From DATILI01 sp035476635 (lineage in GTDB: Bacteria; Pseudomonadota; Gammaproteobacteria; Burkholderiales; Burkholderiaceae_C), in NCBI GenBank assembly GCA_035476635.1, contig DATILI010000244.1, forward strand, positions 1 to 9,404: 9,404 bases of DNA, read 5' to 3'. The notes beneath the pieces were generated by a model. That model was not told the DNA's origin. It was given only the letters and a program-made list of their open reading frames with translations, and did not search any database. This document shows positions 1 to 6,077 of this stretch, in pieces. Position numbers and translations under genes: made by a program. Position 1 is the stretch's first letter. Each line of letters begins with the position of its first letter.

Positions 1-1
1 A

Positions 2-325
2 CGCAGCGCAACATCAAGCGCGCAGCGCCGATGGGAGTTGCCCACCGATCAGGAAATGCGCACGCTGGTCATGCCGGGCATCGAAGCCGTCAAGGCCGGC
101 CAATCCGATCGCGCTTCAGCCCTGCTGCAGGAAGCCGCGCATGCACTCATCAGTCGTGGCGCCGGCGTCCTTGTTCTCGGATGCACCGAAATCCCCGTCG
201 CCTTGCGTGCAGCCCGCATGCCGGTGCCCGTCGTCGATGCCACCGCATCGCTGGCTCGGCGTGCCGTGGCATGGTCGTTGGGCACGGCGCGCACGGTTGC
301 GCGTGCGCGTCATTCACAAAAATGA
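2..325 (+). CDS. Aspartate/glutamate racemase family protein, C-terminal part
   Basis: This is the 3' end of an enzyme that racemises or epimerises a small acidic amino acid or related compound in the cytoplasm. The frame is open from the left edge, so the start lies outside the window. About 107 codons remain, ending in TGA at 323-325. The diagnostic motif is GCTEIP near the middle, which in the Asp/Glu racemase family (PF01177) carries the second catalytic cysteine. It is followed by the usual 'PVVDAT' stretch and a helical C-terminus. The N-terminal half with the first catalytic cysteine is not visible, so substrate and activity cannot be judged. The first ~33 bases fit typical high-GC third positions better in frame 1 than in this frame, so a frameshift near 31-38 is possible. 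The 3' end overlaps the convergent membrane-protein gene by 12 bases. Confidence 0.8.
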   Translation, partial: RSATSSAQRRWELPTDQEMRTLVMPGIEAVKAGQSDRASALLQEAAHALISRGAGVLVLGCTEIPVALRAARMPVPVVDATASLARRAVAWSLGTARTVARARHSQK

Positions 326-748
326 CGGTCGCGGACCACGGCGGACTTGGGACGCCAGCAAGAACAGCGTAACGGGCAGCAATAGTGCGGCAGCCGCAAC
401 CTCGGCAAGGATGGAGAGGTTTGCGCCGAACGTATGGAACTGGATCGGAGCGACGGCGTAGTGGCCAAGGCCGTCGAATCCCAGCGCCGCGTAAATCGCG
501 ACCAACAGGAACCCGGCAGTAAAGCGCCTCTTGCGCAACAGGCAAAAGCCGACGACGCCGACAGCCGTGATTGCCGCCCAGGACGCATAGACCTTCGCAG
601 GCGTGAGCCAGCCAGGAAGATTCGGGTATTCGCAGATGAACTCCGCGTTGTGGCTGAAGTGGCCAAGGCTGGCCAAGAAATACGCGATCGTCAGTGCCAG
701 AAAGAGCTTCGGGAGATCGCCGCGAGAAATGAAGGTATCAGCAGACAA
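314..748 (-). CDS. Small four-helix membrane protein of unknown function
   Basis: This 144-residue protein matches no family that I recognise. It is hydrophobic, with four likely membrane helices at about residues 13-32, 54-73, 76-92 and 110-134. Short basic loops (RKRR near 72-75; RRGPR near the C-terminus) suggest cytoplasmic faces. Histidines 30 and 33 at the end of helix 1 (GHFSHN) and 96 and 105 between helices 3 and 4 could ligate a metal or cofactor, but this is speculation. The start is TTG at 748, the only common start codon between the upstream in-frame stop (782-784) and the first helix, preceded by a G-rich stretch. It overlaps the stop of the upstream GNAT gene by 11 bases, so the two are probably translated together. 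Codon use is looser (TCT, GCT, ATT, CTT) than in most of the window, hinting at separate acquisition. It is the last gene of the minus-strand run. Confidence 0.65.
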   Translation of the reverse strand: MSADTFISRGDLPKLFLALTIAYFLASLGHFSHNAEFICEYPNLPGWLTPAKVYASWAAITAVGVVGFCLLRKRRFTAGFLLVAIYAALGFDGLGHYAVAPIQFHTFGANLSILAEVAAAALLLPVTLFLLASQVRRGPRPSFL

Positions 749-1256
749 GCGATGCCCCCATGCTCGGATAGGCGAGCCTGCTCATGTTGGGTTCGGCGAG
801 CCGGTAGCTGAGCCTTTCGACAACTCGCTCAGCACCAAGCCCCTCGTAGAAGGAGATTCCTCCAGCGTTCGATGCCTTGACCGGCCAGTCCATGCGGCAG
901 CAACTGTTCTCAAGGGCATGCCGGGCCACCCACGACATGAGCGCCCTGCCAACCCCCTTGCTTCTCGCCGACGATCTCACATAGAGCTCTTTCAGCTGGC
1001 AATGCTTGCGCTTTTCCGCAGCAAACTCGACCAGTGAAAAAACCAGTGTGATGGCAGCCAGGCCAAGCACCTCGCCGTCGTCGTTTGCAGCCACCACCAG
1101 GCGATGGGGCGACTCGGCCGCCAAGAGGTTCTCAAGGAGGTGCTCTCCCACAAGCCCCCGCGGGACCACGGAACCTTCGTTGTAGAAGGCATGCAGCTCG
1201 CACAGCAGGTCTATCAGCGACTCATGCTGAGTTTCAGAGACGAGTTCAACGCGCAT
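738..1256 (-). CDS. GNAT family N-acetyltransferase
   Basis: This 172-residue protein would transfer an acetyl group from acetyl-CoA to an amine on an unknown acceptor. It is full length for a single-domain GNAT (PF00583). Motif A is clear at residues 88-108: a beta strand (LKELYV) followed by the pyrophosphate-binding loop RSKGVGRA and a helix. Motif B follows with SNAGGISFYEGLGAE at about 129-143, the usual 'N..a..fY...GF' region. The C-terminal ~20 residues after the domain are not conserved-looking. The start is ATG at 1256, with a weak GAAG about 8 bases upstream. It lies 9 bases after the preceding membrane-protein gene and overlaps the next one by 11 bases, so all three are likely one transcript. 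Third-position GC is lower than in the flanking genes. The acceptor substrate cannot be predicted. Confidence 0.82.
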   Translation of the reverse strand: MRVELVSETQHESLIDLLCELHAFYNEGSVVPRGLVGEHLLENLLAAESPHRLVVAANDDGEVLGLAAITLVFSLVEFAAEKRKHCQLKELYVRSSARSKGVGRALMSWVARHALENSCCRMDWPVKASNAGGISFYEGLGAERVVERLSYRLAEPNMSRLAYPSMGASLVC

Positions 1257-1265
1257 GTGGTGTCT

Positions 1266-1688
1266 TCAACCTTGATCTCCCGATCTAAAAACAGCAATAA
1301 GTCCCAGCGCAGTTACCGCGCCAACAACCCCAAAAATCAGATCCGCCATCGTTTCCGGAAGGGAGGTTTGAATCTGCGTCCGCAGGAGTTGATCGAACGC
1401 GAACTCGGCGATCTCCCAAAAGACGGCGGCGACGCACGCCAGGGCGAATGCAAAGAGGTAGGACGCAACGGGACGCAGCCGCCCGATGATCGGGGAGGCA
1501 ATAAGGATTGCCTGCAACAGGAAGAACGCGATGGCGGCGCCGCCCAGGAAGTGGTGAACAGCGTCAAACGCCGTCCGGTATTGTGAGCGCACCATGAAGT
1601 AGTGCAACACCAGGACGCAAGCGGGCGCCCAGGCCGCTTGGCGCAGCAACTGCAGCAACATCGCGCGAATGGGCAGAGACCCTGGCAT
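1266..1688 (-). CDS. Small integral membrane protein with HH and WE..E..D motifs (YjdF/VanZ-like topology)
   Basis: A 140-residue membrane protein with four predicted helices at about 17-33, 44-65, 75-98 and 115-134. Conserved-looking polar residues sit inside or beside helices: Asp42 with His45-His46 before a GG pair, WEIAEF with Asp99 (91-99), and Asp116 followed by FGVVGA. This spacing of D..HH, WE..E...D and D...G resembles small membrane families such as DUF2238/YjdF and VanZ-like proteins, but I cannot assign it firmly. The frame is open up to 1775, but that start would lie inside the upstream amidotransferase gene and adds an Arg/Gly-rich tail, so I chose ATG at 1688, 20 bases after that gene's stop. 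ATG at 1661 is an alternative. Neither has a strong ribosome binding site. The 3' half is about half G+C in places, well below the window norm. Confidence 0.65.
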   Translation of the reverse strand: MPGSLPIRAMLLQLLRQAAWAPACVLVLHYFMVRSQYRTAFDAVHHFLGGAAIAFFLLQAILIASPIIGRLRPVASYLFAFALACVAAVFWEIAEFAFDQLLRTQIQTSLPETMADLIFGVVGAVTALGLIAVFRSGDQG

Positions 1689-1708
1689 GCGAGACGTGGA
1701 TCTTCGCT

Positions 1709-2479
1709 TCAGGCCACGCTGGCCACCTGGCCATCCACGAACACCTTCAGCTCGCCGGGCTGGTAAGCAGTCCACTCCTCATTGGTCGTCAGCGGCGCCG
1801 TCACGACCACCGCCACGCGATCCGTTGGCGTGGTGTTGCGCGCGAAGTCGATGGAGAGGTCTTCATCGGCCAGGTGCGCATGCGCGAACGGGTGCTTGCG
1901 CTCCACATAGAAGAGGTTGGTCGAGGCGTGCGACCACAGTGCCTGGCCGTTGGACAGCATGAAGTTGAAGGTGCCGTGGCGCGCGATGCGTGGCGCCAGT
2001 TCGCGCAGGGTGAGCGTGAGTTCGGCGATGCTGGGGACGCCGGCGTGCGACTTGGCCAGCTCCTGCATGATCCAGCAGAACGCGCGTTCGCTGTCGGTGG
2101 TGCCGACGGGTCTGAAGCTGGCGTGCAGGCGCGGATGAAAATCCTTCAGGTCGCCGTTGTGCGCGAATACCCAGTAGCGGCCCCAGAGTTCGCGCACGAA
2201 GGGGTGGCAGTTCTCCAGGGTCACCTCGCCCTGCGTGGCCTTGCGGATGTGGGCGATGACGTTGCGGCTCTTGATGGGGTAGCGCCGGATCAGCTCCGCC
2301 ACCGGCGATTCGCAGGCCGGCTGGTGGTCGACGAAATGGCGCAGGCCCGTGCCTTCGAAGAAGGCGATGCCCCAGCCGTCGGCGTGGTGGTCGGTGTGGC
2401 CGCCGCGCTCGGCAAAGCCGGTGAAGCTGAACATTACGTCCGTGGGCGTATTGCAGTTCATTCCGAGCAATTGGCACAT
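1709..2479 (-). CDS. Class II glutamine amidotransferase (YafJ-like, GATase_4)
   Basis: This 256-residue protein is an N-terminal-nucleophile amidotransferase domain standing alone, close in length to E. coli YafJ (about 255). Cys2, exposed after removal of Met1, is the expected nucleophile. Family motifs appear in order: HADGWG (32-37), HIRKAT (77-82), HPF (92-94), FAHNGD (105-110; glutamine/oxyanion site) and GTTDSE (126-131). The stand-alone family includes enzymes that hydrolyse gamma-glutamyl amide bonds, such as Dug3 in glutathione breakdown and EgtC in ergothioneine synthesis. The substrate here is unknown, and no EgtB- or EgtD-like gene is in the window. The ATG at 2479 is fixed by the Met-Cys N-terminus, although only a poor ribosome binding site precedes it. 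It lies 12 bases after the MFS gene and is probably cotranscribed with it. GST genes lie about 3 kb away, so a link to glutathione is possible but inferred. Confidence 0.88.
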   Translation of the reverse strand: MCQLLGMNCNTPTDVMFSFTGFAERGGHTDHHADGWGIAFFEGTGLRHFVDHQPACESPVAELIRRYPIKSRNVIAHIRKATQGEVTLENCHPFVRELWGRYWVFAHNGDLKDFHPRLHASFRPVGTTDSERAFCWIMQELAKSHAGVPSIAELTLTLRELAPRIARHGTFNFMLSNGQALWSHASTNLFYVERKHPFAHAHLADEDLSIDFARNTTPTDRVAVVVTAPLTTNEEWTAYQPGELKVFVDGQVASVA

Positions 2480-2491
2480 GGCTTTATTCTG

Positions 2492-3958
2492 TCACTTGCC
2501 GGCGGGTTCGCGCCTGGGTTCACGCAACTGCCAGGCCGCCACCAGCGCCAGCGCGCACAGGCCGGCCAGCATCAGGAACGACTCGTCGAAGGCCGCCAGC
2601 CGCGCCGGGCTGGTGGCCGCGTTGGCCAGCGAGTCGCCGTGCGCCGCAATCCGCCATTCCAGCACGATGCCGCACAGGCTGACGCCGGCCGCGCCGCCCA
2701 GCATGCGCGCGAAGCCGATGGCACTGGCGCCTTGCGGAATCAGGCTTTGGTCCAACGAGCGCATGGAACCGATGTTCAGCGAAGGCAGGATGAAGCCCAG
2801 GCCGATGCGGCCCAGGATGGCCCAGGCCACCAATACCCACAGCGCGGTGTTGAGCCCGACCGTGACCATCAGCGCAAACGAGATGGCCAGCAGCGCCAGG
2901 CCCGTGCTGACCAGCACGTGCGTCGGCTGCCTGTCGGCCAGGCGCCCGACCATGGCGATGGTGAAGGCCAGCACCAGGCCGGCGGGCAACAGGATGGTAC
3001 CCACGTGTGAGGGCGACAGATGCAGCGCCAGCTGCATGTAGACCGGCAGCAGGTAGGTCGAGCCGAACAGCGCGGTGCCATAGATGAAGGCCACGATGCT
3101 GCCCATGGCAAAACGGCGGTTGGAGAACAGCGTCAGGTTCATCAGCGGCTCGCCGCCCTGGCTTGCGATGCGGCGCTGCCACCAGATGAACGCAACCAGC
3201 GCCGCCAGCGCGCCGCCCAGCAGCAGCCCCGCCTGCACGAAGGAAGCGCCGTGCAAGGCCACGAGGCCATTGAGCAGGCACAGCGTGCCCGTACTGCCAA
3301 GCACCAGGCCACGCCAATCCAGCGCCGCGCCATCGCGGTTGGCCGCCACGCCGCCGGGGGCCGTCACCGGCACGAAGCGCCAGGCCATGTACAGCGAAGC
3401 CAGGCAAAACGGCACGACCATGAAGAAGATCGAGCGCCAGCCGAACCAGTCGACCAGCACGCCGCCGATGCTCGGGCCGATGGCCGGCGCCAGCACCACG
3501 CCCATGCCGAAGATGCCGCTGGCGCGGCCTTGTTCGTTCGGTTCGAAGGCGCGCAGGATGATGATGGCCGGAATCGGCTGCACCACGCCAGCGGCCAGCC
3601 CCTCGGCGACCCTGGCGGCCAATACCAGCGTGTAGTCGTTGGACAAGCCGCCGACGATGCCGCCCGCCAGCAGCAGCCACATGGTGCCGGCATAGGTGCG
3701 CCGGTAGCCATAGCGCGCGAGCAACCAGGGCGTGGTGAGCATGGACACCGTCATCGCCACCATGAAGCCCGAGGTGACCCACTGCGCGCGCTCCTGGCCC
3801 AGGGCAAAGTGCTGGCTCATGTCGGGGATGGCGACGTTGACGATGGTCGACGACATGATCGAGGCCATCGTGCCGATCATCACCGACAGCAAAAGCAGCC
3901 AGCGGTAGCGCTCGCCGTAGCGCGCGCGCAGGTCGCTCAAGGCTGCGGGTCGGGACAA
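2492..3958 (-). CDS. MFS transporter, DHA2 family (EmrB/QacA-type drug exporter)
   Basis: A 488-residue inner-membrane proton antiporter of the 14-helix drug:H+ antiporter-2 family, likely exporting a toxic or hydrophobic compound. Seen in the sequence: helix 1 with STIVNVAIP (about 37-45), a motif A-like loop ARYGYRR (81-87), an 'RA..G' segment before motif C, and the antiporter motif C GMGVVLAPAIGPSIGG (151-166) followed by DWFGWRSIFF. Alternating hydrophobic helices continue to the C-terminus. The frame is open to 4117, but that extension is out-of-frame tautomerase sequence. I chose TTG at 3958 because GAGG lies 5 bases upstream and the codon is 7 bases past the tautomerase stop; TTG at 3940 has no such site. 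The SD overlaps the tautomerase stop region, suggesting translational coupling. No membrane-fusion (EmrA) gene is adjacent. The substrate is unknown. Confidence 0.9.
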   Translation of the reverse strand: MSRPAALSDLRARYGERYRWLLLLSVMIGTMASIMSSTIVNVAIPDMSQHFALGQERAQWVTSGFMVAMTVSMLTTPWLLARYGYRRTYAGTMWLLLAGGIVGGLSNDYTLVLAARVAEGLAAGVVQPIPAIIILRAFEPNEQGRASGIFGMGVVLAPAIGPSIGGVLVDWFGWRSIFFMVVPFCLASLYMAWRFVPVTAPGGVAANRDGAALDWRGLVLGSTGTLCLLNGLVALHGASFVQAGLLLGGALAALVAFIWWQRRIASQGGEPLMNLTLFSNRRFAMGSIVAFIYGTALFGSTYLLPVYMQLALHLSPSHVGTILLPAGLVLAFTIAMVGRLADRQPTHVLVSTGLALLAISFALMVTVGLNTALWVLVAWAILGRIGLGFILPSLNIGSMRSLDQSLIPQGASAIGFARMLGGAAGVSLCGIVLEWRIAAHGDSLANAATSPARLAAFDESFLMLAGLCALALVAAWQLREPRREPAGK

Positions 3959-3965
3959 ACGCGCC

Positions 3966-4157
3966 TCAGGAACGCGGCTCGGACCAGAGCTTGCCGCCCG
4001 TGGCCCAGTTGTGCTTTTGGATGTCGGTGATGATGATGTCCACCGAATCGGGCGAGCCGCCCAGGATCTCGACCGAGACGCGGGTGATCTCTTCCACCAG
4101 CTTCTTCTTCTGTTCAACGGTACGGCCTTCCATCATTTCGACGTGGTAGGTGGGCAT
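3966..4157 (-). CDS. 4-oxalocrotonate tautomerase-like protein
   Basis: This encodes 63 residues, or 62 after Met removal, the standard length of the small tautomerase family (PF01361), which forms hexamers and uses the N-terminal proline as general base. Numbering the mature chain, Pro1 and Arg11 are present, as are the EGR turn (9-11), EQK (14-16), the IIT strand (41-43) and the GG hairpin (53-54). It aligns without gaps to Pseudomonas 4-oxalocrotonate tautomerase as I recall that sequence. Two active-site positions differ: Arg39 is Asp and Phe50 is Trp. Losing Arg39 argues against true 4-oxalocrotonate activity, and no other catechol meta-cleavage genes are nearby. An AAGGA motif 6 bases before the ATG supports the start. 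The stop lies just before the MFS start, so the two are probably coupled. It may act on a compound handled by the exporter, but this is a guess. Confidence 0.88.
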   Translation of the reverse strand: MPTYHVEMMEGRTVEQKKKLVEEITRVSVEILGGSPDSVDIIITDIQKHNWATGGKLWSEPRS

Positions 4158-4184
4158 TGGTTTTCCTTCTCTTGGATGAATGAT

Positions 4185-4433
4185 TCAGTGGATCGGCTGG
4201 GTCTGCAGCGATGTCGCACAGGCCTGGCAAACGCAGGCCATGCGGCGCGCCTGCGGGGGAATGCGTTCGAGCACGGCGTGGTTGAAATCGACCTGGGTGC
4301 ACCAGCATGGTGGCTGCTTGGCGCCGGTCTCGCGCTCGATCTCCATGGCGCACCGGTTTTCCTGGCCGCAAATCGGGCAGCGGCTGGGGTCGGGTGCGGT
4401 TGGAGAGATTGGCATGGTTGAGGCGGTCGTCAT
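4185..4433 (-). CDS. Cysteine-rich CWC family protein
   Basis: A protein of about 82 residues with eight cysteines arranged like the cysteine-rich CWC family (PF14375): CPIC (19-22), C28, the name-giving CWC (43-45), and a C-terminal cluster CVCQAC (67-72). Cysteine pairs of this type usually bind zinc or another metal, so a small zinc-ribbon-like fold is likely. No biochemical role is established for the family as far as I know. The Ser/Thr/Pro-rich first ~17 residues look disordered. I chose ATG at 4433; GTG at 4442 and ATG at 4415 are possible, and none has a clear ribosome binding site. It lies 59 bases after the LysR gene and 27 bases before the tautomerase gene, on the same strand, so it probably heads or joins the minus-strand transcript. 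Confidence 0.8.
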   Translation of the reverse strand: MTTASTMPISPTAPDPSRCPICGQENRCAMEIERETGAKQPPCWCTQVDFNHAVLERIPPQARRMACVCQACATSLQTQPIH

Positions 4434-4492
4434 GGCGGGCACGTGGCCGACGAGCAGCGCACAAGGCAGTTTAACGGCGGTCAGCCTCGGCC

Positions 4493-5374
4493 TCAGGGCA
4501 GGCGGATGTTTTGCGCAAAATGTTCGTAGGCCGCCGCGATGCGCCGCAAGTGGCGCGACTCCGGATGGGCCAGCAACCAGAAATCCGACGCGCAGCCTTC
4601 CAGTGGCTCCGTCAACGCCACGAGTTGCGGCTCGTGCTGCAGCATGAACAGCGGCACCACGCCGGCGCCCAGGCCGGCCTTGATCGCGTCCACCACGCCG
4701 ACGATGCCGTCCACCAGGTGCCGCGGCGCGAGCTTGGGGAATTGCTTGCGCCGCCAGCGCACGGAGGGATGCTCGGGCATGGCTTCGTCTGGCGCGATCC
4801 AGTCAAGCGCATCCAGCGCCGCGGCCTTGCGGGCAGGCTTGGGCAGCTTGGCCGCGCACACCACGAAACGGATGCTGCCCAGCCTGCGGCCGATCAGGTG
4901 GTCCGGCGCCTTGGGGGTGGCGCGCAGGGCCAGGTCGGCGTCGCGCTTGCTGAGGCTGACGAGTTCGTTGCCCGCGCGCAGCTCCAGTTGCAGCTGCGGA
5001 TGCCGCTGCACCAACGCCGGCAGGCAGGGCAGGACCAGGCCGCGCAGTACCGAATCGGTGGTGGTCACGCGCACGCGACCGGCGACCTCTTCATTCGGCC
5101 GGCGCACGGCGGCACGCGCGGCCTCCAGCTCCATCTCGATGCGCTCGGCGTGGCGCGCCATCTCCAGCATGGCGTCGGTTGGCAGATAGCCACGGCGCGA
5201 GCGCTCGAACAGGCGCTGGCCCAGGCTTTTCTCGATGCGCTGCACCGCGCGAAACACCGTGGACGCATCCGCGCCCAGCCGCACCGCGGCTTGCGCCAGC
5301 GTGCCGCCGCGCACCAGCGCAAGCAGCGTCTCCAGATCGGTGGCCGTGAGTGTGTATTGCGTTGGCGCAATCAT
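4493..5374 (-). CDS. LysR family transcriptional regulator, divergent from GST pair
   Basis: A 293-residue LysR-type regulator of the usual family length. The N-terminal winged helix-turn-helix covers about residues 10-70, with LAQAAVRLGADASTVFRAV as the helix-turn-helix, followed by the RIEKSLGQRLFER linker typical of the family. A linker helix (about 70-92) leads to a periplasmic-binding-protein-like effector domain (about 93-290), including the RVTTTDSV strand. The ligand is unknown. The ATG at 5374 has AAAAGG 6-7 bases upstream. The gene is divergent from the GST gene at 5453 across a 78-base spacer containing a near-perfect palindrome; by the common LysR pattern it probably controls the GSTs and itself. 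The CWC gene follows on the same strand after 59 bases, so readthrough into the tautomerase/exporter run is possible. HTH and linker residues are intact, so it looks functional. Confidence 0.9.
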   Translation of the reverse strand: MIAPTQYTLTATDLETLLALVRGGTLAQAAVRLGADASTVFRAVQRIEKSLGQRLFERSRRGYLPTDAMLEMARHAERIEMELEAARAAVRRPNEEVAGRVRVTTTDSVLRGLVLPCLPALVQRHPQLQLELRAGNELVSLSKRDADLALRATPKAPDHLIGRRLGSIRFVVCAAKLPKPARKAAALDALDWIAPDEAMPEHPSVRWRRKQFPKLAPRHLVDGIVGVVDAIKAGLGAGVVPLFMLQHEPQLVALTEPLEGCASDFWLLAHPESRHLRRIAAAYEHFAQNIRLP

Positions 5375-5392
5375 TGTTTTCCTTTTCGCCTA

Positions 5393-5426
5393 TTTTCATT
5401 GCGGCTATGCAATCTTAGATTCGCAT
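5393..5426. promoter_or_regulatory. Candidate LysR operator and GST promoter in the divergent spacer
   Basis: An 11-base perfect palindrome, AATCTTAGATT (5411-5421), lies in the 78-base gap between the LysR and GST starts. It is extended by ATGC on the left (5407-5410) and GCAT on the right (5423-5426), with one extra base in the right arm. For the GST strand, TTTTCA (5393-5398), a 17-base spacer and TAGATT (5416-5421) make a weak sigma-70-like promoter whose -10 lies inside the palindrome. A regulator bound there could block or remodel the promoter. It is not a textbook T-N11-A box. The symmetry is seen; its role as operator is inference from position. Confidence 0.4.
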
Positions 5427-5452
5427 CTTCCACAACGCAAAGGAATCTCACC

Positions 5453-6067
5453 ATGAAGCTCTATTACGCCCCCGGCGCCTGCTCGCTTTCCACGCATATC
5501 GCGCTGCGCGAAGCCGGCCTTTCGCCCGAACTGGTCAAGGTCGACATCATCCGGCACCAGCTCGATTCGGGCGCCGACTACAAGGCCATCAACCCGCGCG
5601 GCTATGTGCCGCTGCTGGAACTGGATGACGGCTCGCGCCACACCGAGGCCGCGGCCTTGCTGCAATACATCGGCGACCTCGACCCGTCGGGGCAACTGAT
5701 GCCCGCGTCCGGCACGGCGGCACGGTTCGAGGCGGTCCAGTGGCTGACCTTTGTCTCCAGCGAATTGCACAAGGTCTTCAGCCCCTGGCTGTGGCACAAG
5801 GAAACTGCCGACACCACCGCCCGGGCTTGCCGCGAAAAACTGGCCACGCGCTTCGCCGAGCTCGACCAGCACCTGGCGACACGCGACTACCTGCTGGGTG
5901 CCACGTTCTCCGTGGCCGATGCCTACTGCTTCACCATCGTGAACTGGAGCAACTTCCTGGGCATCAGCCTGAAGCCGTATGCCGCACTCAGCGCCTACTT
6001 GGACCGGGTCGCCCAGCGCCCGGCCGTGCATGCGGCGCTGCTGGCCGAAGGCCTGGCCAAGACCTGA
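5453..6067 (+). CDS. gstA: Beta-class glutathione S-transferase
   Basis: A 204-residue cytosolic glutathione S-transferase closely resembling E. coli GstA in length and opening sequence. Such enzymes conjugate glutathione to electrophiles, and the beta class also has thiol-disulfide activity. The N-terminal thioredoxin-like domain (1-80) has YYAPGACSLS, with Cys10, the beta-class catalytic or mixed-disulfide cysteine. The glutathione-binding NPRGYVP loop has cis-Pro53, and Glu65 falls in TEAAALLQY. The helical C-terminal domain contains His106 (SSELHKVFSPW), matching the beta-class active-site histidine, and the conserved SVADAYCF segment that forms the N-capping box. AAGGA lies about 8 bases upstream of the ATG at 5453, fixing the start; the frame is open far upstream but antisense to the LysR gene. 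It is the first gene of a two-GST operon and divergent from a LysR regulator. The electrophile substrate is unknown. Confidence 0.93.
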   Translation: MKLYYAPGACSLSTHIALREAGLSPELVKVDIIRHQLDSGADYKAINPRGYVPLLELDDGSRHTEAAALLQYIGDLDPSGQLMPASGTAARFEAVQWLTFVSSELHKVFSPWLWHKETADTTARACREKLATRFAELDQHLATRDYLLGATFSVADAYCFTIVNWSNFLGISLKPYAALSAYLDRVAQRPAVHAALLAEGLAKT

Positions 6068-6077
6068 AGCGCCCACC

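Noticed and set aside
284..311. Repeated GCGC/GTGCGCGT tract near the racemase end.
   Set aside because: It lies within coding sequence for an Ala/Arg-rich C-terminus and is ordinary for GC-rich DNA.
1874..3010. Long plus-strand open frame of 378 codons, opposite the amidotransferase and exporter genes.
   Set aside because: Rich in Arg, Gln, Ala and His with no family motif; it is antisense to two well-supported genes and typical of high-GC shadow frames.
2520..3782. Minus-strand open frame of 420 codons inside the MFS gene.
   Set aside because: It is the exporter read in another frame; the composition is Arg/His/Gly-rich without membrane helices, while the exporter frame shows clear helices and motifs.
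3020..4030. Plus-strand open frame of 336 codons opposite the exporter.
   Set aside because: Gln/Arg/His-rich antisense shadow with no recognisable domain.
4434..4492. Repeated GCCTC/GGCCTC units between LysR and CWC as a terminator.
   Set aside because: They are mostly direct rather than inverted repeats and no T-tract follows; I see no clear promoter either.
5979..6077. N-terminal extension of the second GST to 5979.
   Set aside because: The thioredoxin-like domain begins at the ATG at 6078; the extension is the first GST in another frame.
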